This document shows positions 9,720 through 19,634 of a stretch of DNA of 64,000 nt, piece after piece. The position numbers were made by a program, and so were the translations under genes. Under the pieces are notes generated by a model, which saw nothing but the letters and a program-made list of their open reading frames with translations, made no database searches and had not been told where the DNA came from. The stretch lies in contig NZ_JAHUWJ010000028.1 of NCBI RefSeq assembly GCF_019219075.1, positions 1-64,000 of the forward strand. Direction: 5' to 3'. Position 1 is the first letter of the stretch, and every line of letters starts with the position of its first letter. Source of the DNA: Chitinophaga sp. sic0106. GTDB lineage: Bacteria > Bacteroidota > Bacteroidia > Chitinophagales > Chitinophagaceae.

Positions 9720-10290
9720 ATTTATACAGATCTTCCTTCTCAAGGGTAAACTTCACCGCAGCGGTGAGGCGCTTAATAGCGATAGACAGTTGATTCTCCA
9801 CTGTTTTTACAGATACATTGAGGATTTGCGCCACTTCCTTGTACTTCAGCCCATGCTGTTTGATCATCAGGTAAATAGCTTTGCACTTGGGCGGGAGCTG
9901 CTGAATGGTGGACTCCATTTTCCGGACCATCTCAGAAGTGATCATTAGCTCCTCAGGATTGCTATCGAATGTAATTTGGATATGTTCCTCCGGATGTAGG
10001 TCGACGGCCTTAAATTGGGCTTGTTTTCGCTTGTAATCGACCGATTTGTTACGTGCCACTACGAAGAGGTACACTTCCGGGTTCTTTATGTCTCCCAGAG
10101 AACCCCTTTTTTGCCAGCAATGCATAAAAACGTCATTGGCAATTTCCTCGGCAACTTCTCTTGACCGGGTGAGGGACCAGGTATAACGCAACAGGCGGAC
10201 AAAACACTGATTATAGAAAAGCTTGAAAGCCTCTTCATCATTGTTCGCCGTCATATCAGTAAAAAGCTGATTAATGTTACACTGTTCCAT
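9718..10290 (-). CDS. ECF RNA polymerase sigma factor
   Basis: The 190-residue protein has sigma region 2 (about 22-92, with EIANDVFMHCWQKRG) and region 4 (about 125-178, LPPKCKAIYLMIKQHGLKYKEVAQILNVSVKTVENQL), joined by a short linker. It matches the Bacteroidota sigma-70 family paired with FecR anti-sigma factors. It is unusually arranged: it diverges from fecR (160 bp apart) instead of preceding it on the same strand, and converges on the first susD. By family precedent it would activate the STN-susC locus when FecR releases it. Confidence 0.92.
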   Translation of the reverse strand: MEQCNINQLFTDMTANNDEEAFKLFYNQCFVRLLRYTWSLTRSREVAEEIANDVFMHCWQKRGSLGDIKNPEVYLFVVARNKSVDYKRKQAQFKAVDLHPEEHIQITFDSNPEELMITSEMVRKMESTIQQLPPKCKAIYLMIKQHGLKYKEVAQILNVSVKTVENQLSIAIKRLTAAVKFTLEKEDLYK

Positions 10291-10449
10291 CCCTGTTGAC
10301 TGCTAGATATTGGTTGCAATTTATATAACGCAGATTAAGCTAAAGTTAACAAAATATTCCGGCTGCATACACGCCAAAAAAAAATTCAATTCGCTTTGGG
10401 GGTTTTTCCCGGTTATGCCGACCTACCTGTATAACGATCAGCAGAATTA

Positions 10450-11514
10450 ATGAGTGAACAAAGCCGTATTTATGCACTAATGGCCAGAAAAGCAGCAGGG
10501 GAGGCCTCCGCTGAAGAACTGGAAGAACTGGAGCAACTGCTGCTGGAAAACCCGGAGCTGCAATATGCTTTCAATATAGTAGTGGATATCCGCGAAGTGC
10601 AGGAACCTGATAACTTTACGGATGAGGAAGCCGAGGCACTCAAAGCTAAAGGCCTGGAACAACTGGCCGGCTGGCTGCAACAGGAGCCGGACCCGGTTAA
10701 ACGCCACCACCTCACCTGGAAAGTTTTTGCTGCCATCGCTGCCAGCGCAGGGCTCCTGATAGGTACCTTCTTCTACTGGCCTAAGTCCGGTACCACCACC
10801 TTTGCCAACCAGGTAGTGACCCGGAACGGCTCCAAATCCACCATGGTATTGCCTGACGGCAGTACCGTAGCACTGAACGCCTGCAGCCAGCTGCAATATG
10901 ATGCCGACAAATTCCTGAAAGGTAACAGAGAGGTAACACTCACCGGTGAAGCCTATTTCGATATCAGGCATGATCCCGCCCACCCTTTCATTGTACACTC
11001 AGGAAAAGTAAATATCAAAGTTTTAGGTACCTCCTTTAACGTGAAAGCCTACCCGGAGGATAAAAATATTGAAACAACGCTGATCAGCGGAAAAGTAGCC
11101 GTCTCGTTTAAAACTACCAATGAGGAAGAAGTGATACTGCTACCCGCCCAGCGACTCATCATCAGCAAGCTGCCTTCATCGGATACACGTCAGTCCGCAC
11201 AGCAGGCAGCCCTGACCAACTATTCGGTTGCTCCTGTCCGCAACACCAATACAACAGTAACAGAAACCGCCACACCAACGGCCTGGATGAGCGACCGCTT
11301 CGAATTCGACAGTATCACCCTGGAGGAGTTATCACACGACCTCGAACGCTGGTACAACGTCCACATCATCTTCAAAAACGAAAAATACAAACAGGAACTT
11401 TTTACAGGCGTATTCAAAAAACAACAGCTGGAAGAAGTGCTGAACGCACTCCAACTTACGCTGGGCTTTAATTACGAGATCGATAAAGACAAAAAAACAG
11501 TGATCATCCGATAA
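10450..11514 (+). CDS. FecR-family anti-sigma factor
   Basis: The 354-residue protein has an N-terminal cytoplasmic anti-sigma region, one membrane segment (about 97-113, VFAAIAASAGLLIGTFFYW), a periplasmic FecR domain (GSKSTMVLPDGSTVALNA; EVTLTGEAYFDI) and a C-terminal DUF4974-like domain beginning near WMSDRFEFDSITLEEL. It should relay a signal from the STN domain of the downstream SusC to the divergent sigma factor. The gene starts ATGAGTGAACAA. The leader carries a G/T-rich stretch (10397-10407) of a kind often seen before such genes. Confidence 0.93.
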   Translation: MSEQSRIYALMARKAAGEASAEELEELEQLLLENPELQYAFNIVVDIREVQEPDNFTDEEAEALKAKGLEQLAGWLQQEPDPVKRHHLTWKVFAAIAASAGLLIGTFFYWPKSGTTTFANQVVTRNGSKSTMVLPDGSTVALNACSQLQYDADKFLKGNREVTLTGEAYFDIRHDPAHPFIVHSGKVNIKVLGTSFNVKAYPEDKNIETTLISGKVAVSFKTTNEEEVILLPAQRLIISKLPSSDTRQSAQQAALTNYSVAPVRNTNTTVTETATPTAWMSDRFEFDSITLEELSHDLERWYNVHIIFKNEKYKQELFTGVFKKQQLEEVLNALQLTLGFNYEIDKDKKTVIIR

Positions 11515-11638
11515 TTATCATATTTCCAGACATGAAAAAAGGGAAATGCGGCAACATTCCCCTTTTCAAAGGCTAAACAAGTAAACCGATCAGCGAGATC
11601 CGGTAATGGCCTATTATTTAACCTAATGAAACAAAATT

Positions 11639-14600
11639 ATGAAAAAAAACTATTGGTGGCCTTCGCATATTCCCGATGGGAGTATGAGGAAACTCATTAT
11701 GCGTATGAAATTGACTTCCGTATTGCTATGCGCCGGTTTTTTACAGTTGAGCGCCCACGGTTTCTCCCAGGAGAAAATAAGTGTGGACTTCAACAATGTA
11801 CACATCAGTAAATTACTCAGCCTCATAGGCAAGAAAAGCGACTATACCTTCCTGTATAAAACCGGCGCCCTGCCCGATGTGCGCGTAAGCCTGCGCATGG
11901 AAAACGCCGCAGTTACCGCTATTCTGGATAAAGCCTTTTCCGGCACCAACCTCAACTATCGCGTAATGCCCAACAATCTCGTGGTAATCGTGAAAGGTGG
12001 TGAAATAGTGAAAACCATACCTGTAAAGGGGATTGTGAAAGATATGGAGGGTACCCCCCTCATCGGTGTGACCGTAAAAGTACAAGGCACCTCCCAGGGT
12101 GTTACCACCAACGTAAAAGGAGAGTACGAACTGGAAGTGCCTGAAAATGCAGTGCTGGAATTCAGCTATATCGGCTATGAAGCCCGGCAGATGCCCATCA
12201 AAGGGGTACAGAACTTTAATGTAACACTCACCGCTAACTCCAGCGGCCTCAACGAAGTGGTGGTAGTAGGTTATGGCACCCAGAAAAGAGTAAACCTCAG
12301 CGGCGCCGTAGATAATATCTCCGGTAAAGCACTGGAAAGCCGTCCGATCACCAACGTAGGTACCGGTTTACAAGGGCTCATTCCCAACCTGAACATCGGT
12401 ATCAACAACGGCCGCTCTTCCTCTGCACCTTCGTTTAACCTTAGGGGTTATACCTCTCTTTCCGGTGGTGAACCCTTTATCCTGGTAGATAATATCCCTT
12501 TCAGTGCCGATGAGGTGTCGCGCCTGAACCCTGCTGATATTGAAAGCGTAACCGTATTGAAAGATGCTGCCTCTGCTGCCATCTACGGTGCCCGCGCAGC
12601 TTTCGGGGTAGTGCTGATCTCTACTAAATCCGCCATGGACGGCCGGCTCACAGTATCTGCCAATACCAACTATGCTGTGCGCACGCTCGGCAAAGTGCCG
12701 GATGTGGTGACTGACCCGCTCACCACCATGCAAATGAAGCATGACGCAGCCACACCGCTCTATAACCTCTTCCCGGACGCCGTACGCGAGTATGCCGCCA
12801 AACGCTCCAAAGACCCGTCCCTGCCGGCAGTGATTACAGACCCTACTAACCCTAACGCCTATGCGTATTACGGTACTACCGACTGGCTGCATGAGGTATA
12901 CAACAAAACCGCTCCTGCATTTACCGGTAACTTCAGCATAGCAAGAGGCGACGAAAAACTGAATTACTACCTCTCCGGAGAATATTATCAGCAGGATGGT
13001 ATGCTGCGCTACAACCCGGATGTATACAAGCGTTACAACCTGCGTGCAAAGGCGACCTATACCTTTAATGATCGTATTAAAATAGGTACCAACACTACCT
13101 ATACTACCTCTTCTTATGATGCGCCCAGCACGGCAATGGACTACCTGTTTTTCCATAATGCCAACCGTACACCATCCCTGTCAGTGCCACGCAATCCTGA
13201 TGGTACCTGGACATCCGACGGTGCCTCCCTCCTGGGCCGCCTTCAAAGCGGTGGACGCAATACCAGTAATATGAACGAATTCCTCGCCAGCTTCAACGGC
13301 GAACTCGGTATCATCAAAGGTATATGGAAGCTCAAAGGAGAAGCCACTTTCCGCCGTACTAACTCCACCGGTAAATCATTTGTGCTGCCGGTAGCCTATC
13401 GCACCGGCCCTGCACAGCCATTACAATATACGGATGGCAACCAGTCCAGTGCAGCGTTTAACAGCATGGGCATGAAGTATACGGTGTACAACCTGTATTC
13501 TGATTTCTCCAAGAAATTCGGAAAGCATGAACTGTCGGCACTGGTAGGCTTTAACCAGGAGTATTTCCAGACAGATGCGTTTAACGGTAACCGTAATGGC
13601 TTAATCAGCACACTGTACCCAACCGTGCAACTGGCCACCGGCGCACCTAAAATTGGTGAGAGCTATGAAGACTGGGCAGTACGCGGTCTTTTCTACCGCC
13701 TTGCCTATAATTACAACGATAAATATCTGGTAGAAGTAAACGGTCGCCGGGATGGATCTTCCCGTTTCCCGATGTTTAACCGCTGGGGTACTTTCCCCTC
13801 CGCCTCTGCAGCATGGGTAGTATCCAACGAGAACTTTGCCAAACCATTGGCTACCACCATCGGAATGGACTTCCTGAAACTCCGTGGCTCCTACGGCTCT
13901 CTGGGTGATCAAACGTTTAACTCTTACGGCTACTTCGAAACAATGAAAGCCGCTACGCTGAATACTATCCTCGATGGTACACAGCCGGTTGCCGTGTTTA
14001 TGCCAAGCCCCGTAACAGCAGATTATACCTGGCAAAACGTTCGATCTGTAAATATGGGGGTGGATGCAGCCTTCCTGAAAGAACGCCTCTACGTTAGCTT
14101 TGACCATTATACCCGCTTCACCGAAGGAATGTTTGTAAAAGGTAAAACACTGCCTGGTGTATACGGGGCAGAGTCGCCAAAAACAAATGCAGCCGACCTG
14201 AAAACCCGCGGTGGTGAACTGTCCATCATGTGGCGCGATCGTATCGCCATCGGTAAAGACAACCTCTCCTATAGTATTAAAGTAGCAGTGGCCAACAGTA
14301 AAACATTTATCACCAAGTATGATAATCCGGTAGGCAATCTCAGCGACTACTACGTAGGCCAGCGTTTAGGTGAAATATGGGGACTGGAAACAGAAGGTTT
14401 CTTCCAGAGTGAGGATGAAATCAAGGCTCATGCGGATCAATCTAAAGTTGGGTCTGATGATCAGGGATACAAATGGTATGTAGGAGATCTGAAATTCCGC
14501 GACCTGAATAACGACGGGGAAATCAGCTATGGAAAAAATACGGTAAGTGATCACGGAGATAAGCGAATTATTGGTAACAACCTGCCACAACTCCCGTACA

Positions 14601-15073
14601 GCGTGGATTTGAATAGCAGCTTCAAAGGCTGGGACTTCAGGGCATTTTTCCAGGGTATCGGCAAACGCGACTGGTATCCGGGTGCGGGTAACCACTATTT
14701 CTGGGGTATCTATGCACAGCCATGGGCAAACGTGCAGGTACAGAATATGGACCACTGGACACCTGAAAATCCTAACGGCTACTTCCCGCGTGTAAAATCC
14801 TATATCGCGGAAGATGCTACAGAACTAGGTGCACCGCAAACGCGCTACCTGCAGAATGCCGCCTACCTGCGCCTCAAAAACGTAACCCTGGGTTATACCC
14901 TGCCTAAGTCAGTAACCGACCGGTTAAAGATCGCACGCCTCCGCTTCTATGCTTCAGCAGAAAACATCTTCACCGTGTCCCACCTGAAAGCAGACATCGA
15001 TCCGGAAGGCCTGGACGGTGCCGTGTACCCTTTCCAGAAAACCTATTCTGTTGGTTTAAACCTGAATTTCTAA
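11639..15073 (+). CDS. SusC-type TonB-dependent receptor with STN signalling domain
   Basis: The product has 1144 residues. After a signal peptide ending near LSAHGFSQ comes an STN domain (about 48-118; ISVDFNNVHISKLLSLIGKK), then the carboxypeptidase-like domain, the plug (NEVVVVGYGTQKRVNLSGAV; VTVLKDAASAAIYGARAAFGV) and a barrel ending VGLNLNF. The STN domain marks it as a receptor that talks to FecR, here encoded 124 bp upstream. The annotated start gives a long basic leader; an internal ATG at 11684, preceded by GGGAG, gives a more usual signal peptide starting MRKLIMRMK and may be the true start. The ligand is unknown. Confidence 0.95.
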   Translation: MKKNYWWPSHIPDGSMRKLIMRMKLTSVLLCAGFLQLSAHGFSQEKISVDFNNVHISKLLSLIGKKSDYTFLYKTGALPDVRVSLRMENAAVTAILDKAFSGTNLNYRVMPNNLVVIVKGGEIVKTIPVKGIVKDMEGTPLIGVTVKVQGTSQGVTTNVKGEYELEVPENAVLEFSYIGYEARQMPIKGVQNFNVTLTANSSGLNEVVVVGYGTQKRVNLSGAVDNISGKALESRPITNVGTGLQGLIPNLNIGINNGRSSSAPSFNLRGYTSLSGGEPFILVDNIPFSADEVSRLNPADIESVTVLKDAASAAIYGARAAFGVVLISTKSAMDGRLTVSANTNYAVRTLGKVPDVVTDPLTTMQMKHDAATPLYNLFPDAVREYAAKRSKDPSLPAVITDPTNPNAYAYYGTTDWLHEVYNKTAPAFTGNFSIARGDEKLNYYLSGEYYQQDGMLRYNPDVYKRYNLRAKATYTFNDRIKIGTNTTYTTSSYDAPSTAMDYLFFHNANRTPSLSVPRNPDGTWTSDGASLLGRLQSGGRNTSNMNEFLASFNGELGIIKGIWKLKGEATFRRTNSTGKSFVLPVAYRTGPAQPLQYTDGNQSSAAFNSMGMKYTVYNLYSDFSKKFGKHELSALVGFNQEYFQTDAFNGNRNGLISTLYPTVQLATGAPKIGESYEDWAVRGLFYRLAYNYNDKYLVEVNGRRDGSSRFPMFNRWGTFPSASAAWVVSNENFAKPLATTIGMDFLKLRGSYGSLGDQTFNSYGYFETMKAATLNTILDGTQPVAVFMPSPVTADYTWQNVRSVNMGVDAAFLKERLYVSFDHYTRFTEGMFVKGKTLPGVYGAESPKTNAADLKTRGGELSIMWRDRIAIGKDNLSYSIKVAVANSKTFITKYDNPVGNLSDYYVGQRLGEIWGLETEGFFQSEDEIKAHADQSKVGSDDQGYKWYVGDLKFRDLNNDGEISYGKNTVSDHGDKRIIGNNLPQLPYSVDLNSSFKGWDFRAFFQGIGKRDWYPGAGNHYFWGIYAQPWANVQVQNMDHWTPENPNGYFPRVKSYIAEDATELGAPQTRYLQNAAYLRLKNVTLGYTLPKSVTDRLKIARLRFYASAENIFTVSHLKADIDPEGLDGAVYPFQKTYSVGLNLNF

Positions 15074-15083
15074 AATGTGCAAC

Positions 15084-16889
15084 ATGAAAAAAACTACTTC
15101 TTATATACTTTTGCTCGCTGCAGGCTTTTGGACCGCCTCCTGCAATAAAGAGTTCCTGCAGAGAAATCCGCAGACCGACCTTGTGCCGGATGCCTACTTC
15201 GCATCACCGAAGGACCTGGAAACCTATTCCAACTCTTTCTACAATGTAGCTACCTACGCTACGGATGATATCAACAGCGATAACATTTCCTACTATAGCC
15301 AGGCAGGTGAGCTGGACCTCATGCTGGAAGGTGGCCTTAATGCTACTACTGTAGGTAATTCCGGCTGGAACGACTGGGGGCGCCTGCGTTCCTACAACTA
15401 CCTGCTGGATAATGCATACAAAGCTACCGGCGATACAGCGCTGATCCATCATTATATCGGTATCACCCGATTTTTCCGGGCTAAATTTTACTTTGATAAA
15501 CTGGCCCGTTATTCTGATGTGCCATGGTATTCGCACGTGCTGACAAATATTGACTCTGCCTTGTATGCGCCACGCAGCCCACGTGCGCTCATTGCGGATT
15601 CTATCATGGCTGACCTGAAGTACGCCATTACTTTTATTAAACCGGATGAAGGTAACAGAACCCGCATCAGTAAGTGGACTGCGCTGGCGCTGATGAGTCG
15701 CTTTGGTTTGTTTGAAGGTACCTTCCGTAAATATCACGCGGAACTGAAATTACAGGAAACAGCTACTCCTTTTCTGGAGGCTGCGGTAGCGGCTTCGCAG
15801 GAACTGATTAACAGTGGCAGGTTCCAGGTGTATAACACCGGCAAAGGTGCACCGGATTACCGGGCACTGTTTGTGAGCGGTACACTGGCAGGAAACCCGG
15901 AAATGATTCAGTGGTATGAATGTCAGCAGGCGCTGAAAGTGGGCAACAACTCACACGCAGTGCTGGGCTGGACCTGGTCCATCAGTAATAGCCTGGTAGA
16001 AACTTACCTGATGAAAGACGGGACACCATTTACCAGTCAACCTGGTTATAACAAAAAAGGTTTTGTAGAAGTGTTTGCCAACCGTGATCCCCGACTGGCG
16101 GAAACCGTGGCCTATCCTGGATTTTCCACTACCAACGATGATAAGTATTATATTCCAAAGCCCAACCTGGGTGGTTTTGATCAGCTGAAATTTTATCCCC
16201 GCGATCCTGCACAGCGTCAGGGCTGGGATGCCAATTACACCAGTTTACCGGTGTACCGCTACGCGGAGGTTTTGTTGAATTATGCAGAAGCAAAGGCCGA
16301 GCTGGGCTCGCTCACGCAGAATGATCTTAACAACAGTGTAAACAAGCTGAGGGCGCGTGTGCAAATGCCCGACCTGTTGCTGGCCAATGCCAATACTATT
16401 CCTGATCCGGTGCAGGCGGCTGCCTATCCTAATGTGAGCGGTGGTAACCAGGGCGTATTGCTGGAAATCAGAAGAGAGCGCCGGGTGGAAATGGCTTGTG
16501 AAGGCTTGCGCCTCAACGACCTGAATCGCTGGGCTGCAGCGGCACGCATGGAACAGTCGCAGCAGGGTATGTATGTACCAGCGCTGGGTCCTATGGATAT
16601 TACGGGAGATGGTATTGCTGACATCGCCATACTGGCTACGCCTAATGACACCGCTTCGCTGGATGGTTTGCCACCCGCGGTGAAGCAGTCGATCAGCCGC
16701 TATGCGCTGAAAGATGTGAACGGTAAGGAAAATAATTTCTACCTGGATAATACAACTTCCGGTCATATTTCGTTTACCCGTTACCGTGATAACAAGCGAA
16801 AGTTTGTGGCGCCACAATATTATTATCGTCCGATTTCTTTCAGTGAAGTAGTACTGAATCCGAATCTGGATCAGATTCAGGGCTGGTAA
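15084..16889 (+). CDS. RagB/SusD-family lipoprotein
   Basis: The start at 15084 gives a clean lipoprotein signal (MKKTTSYILLLAAGFWTASC); an ATG at 15075 sits one base after the susC stop. The mature protein is a roughly 600-residue SusD homologue with TRFFRAKFYFDKLARYSDVPW, YRYAEVLLNYAEAKAELG and LLEIRRERRVEMACEGLRLNDLNRW. It is the surface partner of the preceding STN-SusC. At this length it belongs to the longer SusD subgroup. Confidence 0.94.
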   Translation: MKKTTSYILLLAAGFWTASCNKEFLQRNPQTDLVPDAYFASPKDLETYSNSFYNVATYATDDINSDNISYYSQAGELDLMLEGGLNATTVGNSGWNDWGRLRSYNYLLDNAYKATGDTALIHHYIGITRFFRAKFYFDKLARYSDVPWYSHVLTNIDSALYAPRSPRALIADSIMADLKYAITFIKPDEGNRTRISKWTALALMSRFGLFEGTFRKYHAELKLQETATPFLEAAVAASQELINSGRFQVYNTGKGAPDYRALFVSGTLAGNPEMIQWYECQQALKVGNNSHAVLGWTWSISNSLVETYLMKDGTPFTSQPGYNKKGFVEVFANRDPRLAETVAYPGFSTTNDDKYYIPKPNLGGFDQLKFYPRDPAQRQGWDANYTSLPVYRYAEVLLNYAEAKAELGSLTQNDLNNSVNKLRARVQMPDLLLANANTIPDPVQAAAYPNVSGGNQGVLLEIRRERRVEMACEGLRLNDLNRWAAAARMEQSQQGMYVPALGPMDITGDGIADIAILATPNDTASLDGLPPAVKQSISRYALKDVNGKENNFYLDNTTSGHISFTRYRDNKRKFVAPQYYYRPISFSEVVLNPNLDQIQGW

Positions 16890-16901
16890 AATTTATTGCA
16901 T

Positions 16902-16934
16902 AGCGTTATCCCTTGCTTAGCCTGGGATAACGCT
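16902..16934 (+). terminator. terminator after the second susC/susD pair
   Basis: A perfect 11-bp stem (AGCGTTATCCC / GGGATAACGCT) has an 11-base loop and is followed by GATTATTTTAC. Confidence 0.65.
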
Positions 16935-17044
16935 GATTATTTTACATGAATGCGGGTTGCATGCCGGGTAAATACTTGCGCGAAAAAACGGAATAGCGCG
17001 TTTCGCCTGGCAGCCATGAGCCCATAAGCAACCAACGCAGTTAA

Positions 17045-17090
17045 CCGCGCGAAGCGCGGTACCTATCCAATGACACCTCGGTGTCATTTT
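17045..17090 (+). promoter_or_regulatory. two consecutive hairpins in the leader of the phosphoesterase gene
   Basis: CCGCGC-GAA-GCGCGG (17045-17059) is followed by AATGACAC-CTCG-GTGTCATT (17069-17088) and a run of T. The second has terminator form yet lies 14 bp before an ATG. It may end read-through from the susD unit or act as an attenuator for the phosphoesterase gene. Confidence 0.5.
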
Positions 17091-17102
17091 TAAATTATTT
17101 AT

Positions 17103-19571
17103 ATGAAGATACAGCTACTCCTCGCTGCGGTGCTAAGTTTCGCCGGCAGTGCATCCGGGCAAGCCTTCACCGGCAATGTGTACCACGACAGTAACCGCAA
17201 TGGTGTGAAGGATGCCGGAGAAACAGGCATTCAACACATCAGCGTTTCCGATGGACGGAACGTTGTGAAAACTGATGCTGCCGGTAATTATACCTTGCCA
17301 GGTCATGCCAGGCAAAAGTTCATTTCCGTTACCCCTGCGAACGGGTACAACTTTGTGAATAATTATTACCTGCCAATCGACTCCGGAAAAAGTACTTACA
17401 ACTTTCCGATGTATCACACCGGCAAATCCGCTGCCAGCAGTCACTTTATAAGAATCACCGATACGGAAACCTATATGTATGGCAACTGGATCAACGAAGT
17501 GAAAAACTTTGCGCGCAACGAGGCGGCGGACTTTGTTGTTCACACCGGTGATATCTGTTACGAAAAAGGAATGCAGTTTCACGCACAGCAGGTGAATACT
17601 AAGACGATGGGGCTGCCAGTGTATTACTGCATAGGCAACCATGACCTGGTACGTGGGCCGTATGGCGAAGCGCTGTATGAATCTCTCTTCGGACCTGTAT
17701 TTTATTCTTTTGAATATGGGAACACGCATTTTGTAGTAACGCCTATGCCGTATGGGGATTACAAGCCATCCTACACCTACGACGACCTGTATTACTGGCT
17801 GCAAAACGATCTTGCCAACACAGACCCTGCTAAATCGGTAGTGGTGTTCAATCACGACCTGCTCACCTACGGGACAGACTTCTCCATTAAGAACGCTAAA
17901 GGAGAAGTGCTGAACCTCAGTCAACATAACCTGAAAGCCTGGATCTACGGCCACTGGCACTACAATTTTACACATCAGCATGGCAATAGCGGCATTCGCA
18001 GCTTATGTGCGGCGCCGGCTGCTGACGGCGGCATCGATAATTCCATCTCCAATTTTGAAATGATTCATGTGGATAAAGAAGGAATTCAACAGGTGACACG
18101 GCGCTACAGTTACGTTGCCAATCACATCTCCCTGATAACCCCTACTGTAAAGGGTATTAGCTATAGCAAAGGCAAAATACAGGTGAGCGCAAACATTTAT
18201 CAAACGGATGAACTGGTACAAACTGTTCATTATAAAGTTTACAACAAAAAGGGAAACCTGCTGAAATCCTTGTCGCTACAGCCTTCTGGCGACTGGAACT
18301 GGAACGCAGGCATAGAAGCTTCTACACTGAAACCTTATCTCAAAGATACCTGCTATAGTACACTGGAGGCTACCTTGCGCTCCGGACGTGTACTTTTCAG
18401 GCGCGATACTTTTGTGATGCAGTCGCCGGTGGAACTCAAATCCAATAGCGACAACTGGACACAGGTCCTCCAAAACGCGCAGCGGATGCCGGTTACAAGG
18501 CAGGAGATTTTCTCCGGACTGCAATTGTTATGGTCGGCCAACTTGGGCACAGCCATTTGGAAATCGGCTCCTATAGTAAATAATGGTAAGTTGTACCTGG
18601 CAACTATCGATGATGAAAATCTGGATAAATGCGCTATTGTTGCCATGGAAGCCACTACAGGTAAGGTTTTGTGGAGATATAAAACTACCAATTCTATCAA
18701 GCATAGTCTTTCGCTCAGTGGTAACTACTTGCTGGGCACGGATGCAGAAGGTATCACTTATGCCCTGGATGCCGCTACAGGAAAGCTTCTCTGGCAGCAT
18801 AACGGACCGATGAAAGGCTTGCCTCCTTATAACTGTGGTGGTGTGGTGTATGAAGATTTGTATATCACCGGCACAGGAAACTTCTTACAGGCACTCGATA
18901 TAAAAACCGGAAATCCACGCTGGACCAATACTTCCTGGAACGGTGGAGAAGCTACGCCCACTGCCATGACTATCTGGAATAATCTCCTGATTACTTCCAG
19001 CAACTGGAACCATCTTTTTGCTCACGACCTCCAAACCGGCCAGCTTCGCTGGAAAAGAAGTGATGGTGGTATCCGTTTCAGGAGCGGCACACCGGCAGTA
19101 TACAACAATAAATTGTTGGTACAAGGGATCAATATGCTCCATATTTTGAATGAAGAAGGAAAAACAATCGACAGTATCAAAGTAGGCGGAGAGCTGAAAA
19201 CGATGACTGCGCCTGCTGTCTGGAAGAATCAGGTACTGCTTGCCACTGCCGCAGATGGTATTCAGACTTACGAATTAAGCACCGCCGGTTGGTTGTGGAG
19301 CTTCAAACCTGCGCAGTCATTGAGTTTTACTGCGCCGTATTCTTTACCACCGGCAGCTACTGTAGAAAGCACGCCTATCATCATTGGTGACCGGGCTGTA
19401 GTAGCCGCTGCAGATGGCTGGTTGTATGTGTTGGACCTCGCCGCCAAAGGCAAGATGGTGGCTAAGTTCGAGGTAGGTGCGCCGGTGTATGCAGATATGG
19501 CATTAGTGGGAGAGGTGTTGTATGTGGCAGATTTTTCCGGAAATATCAATGCATTTAGGTTGGTTAAATAA
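17103..19571 (+). CDS. exported calcineurin-like phosphoesterase fused to a PQQ-type beta-propeller
   Basis: The 822-residue protein has a signal peptide (1-19), a metallophosphoesterase N-terminal beta domain (about 21-95, GNVYHDSNRNGVKDAGETG), a calcineurin-like core (about 115-320) and a C-terminal PQQ/BamB-like propeller (about 470-822) with repeats such as ALDAATGKLLWQHNG and ALDIKTGNPRW. The core shows HTGD, GNHD, NHD and GHWH metal motifs; the first motif reads DTE instead of DxH. It would hydrolyse a phosphate ester or diester in the periplasm or at the surface. Position after susC/susD suggests a shared nutrient role, but two hairpins separate them. Substrate unknown. Confidence 0.85.
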   Translation: MKIQLLLAAVLSFAGSASGQAFTGNVYHDSNRNGVKDAGETGIQHISVSDGRNVVKTDAAGNYTLPGHARQKFISVTPANGYNFVNNYYLPIDSGKSTYNFPMYHTGKSAASSHFIRITDTETYMYGNWINEVKNFARNEAADFVVHTGDICYEKGMQFHAQQVNTKTMGLPVYYCIGNHDLVRGPYGEALYESLFGPVFYSFEYGNTHFVVTPMPYGDYKPSYTYDDLYYWLQNDLANTDPAKSVVVFNHDLLTYGTDFSIKNAKGEVLNLSQHNLKAWIYGHWHYNFTHQHGNSGIRSLCAAPAADGGIDNSISNFEMIHVDKEGIQQVTRRYSYVANHISLITPTVKGISYSKGKIQVSANIYQTDELVQTVHYKVYNKKGNLLKSLSLQPSGDWNWNAGIEASTLKPYLKDTCYSTLEATLRSGRVLFRRDTFVMQSPVELKSNSDNWTQVLQNAQRMPVTRQEIFSGLQLLWSANLGTAIWKSAPIVNNGKLYLATIDDENLDKCAIVAMEATTGKVLWRYKTTNSIKHSLSLSGNYLLGTDAEGITYALDAATGKLLWQHNGPMKGLPPYNCGGVVYEDLYITGTGNFLQALDIKTGNPRWTNTSWNGGEATPTAMTIWNNLLITSSNWNHLFAHDLQTGQLRWKRSDGGIRFRSGTPAVYNNKLLVQGINMLHILNEEGKTIDSIKVGGELKTMTAPAVWKNQVLLATAADGIQTYELSTAGWLWSFKPAQSLSFTAPYSLPPAATVESTPIIIGDRAVVAAADGWLYVLDLAAKGKMVAKFEVGAPVYADMALVGEVLYVADFSGNINAFRLVK

Positions 19572-19608
19572 ACGGAAGAGACTTTAGTCTCGCATCAGAA
19601 GAAGGAGG

Positions 19609-19634
19609 CGGAATTCTTTCCGTCTCTTTTTTTA
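19609..19634 (+). terminator. terminator after the phosphoesterase gene
   Basis: A short stem CGGAA-TTCT-TTCCG is followed by TCTC and seven T residues. A wider AGAGAC / GTCTCT pairing (19577 to 19627) could enclose it. Confidence 0.55.

Noticed and set aside
12368..13156. Long minus-strand open frame (262 codons) opposite the second susC
   Set aside because: It lies wholly antisense to a clear SusC barrel, has shadow-like composition rich in Arg, Gly, Val and Ile, and has no domain.
17450..17470. DTE instead of DxH as an inactivated phosphoesterase
   Set aside because: The other metal motifs are intact, and I recall that exported Bacteroidota relatives with this N-domain often have Gln at that position, so loss of activity cannot be claimed.
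17133..17981. Minus-strand open frame of 282 codons
   Set aside because: Antisense to the phosphoesterase core, where all metal motifs are on the plus strand.
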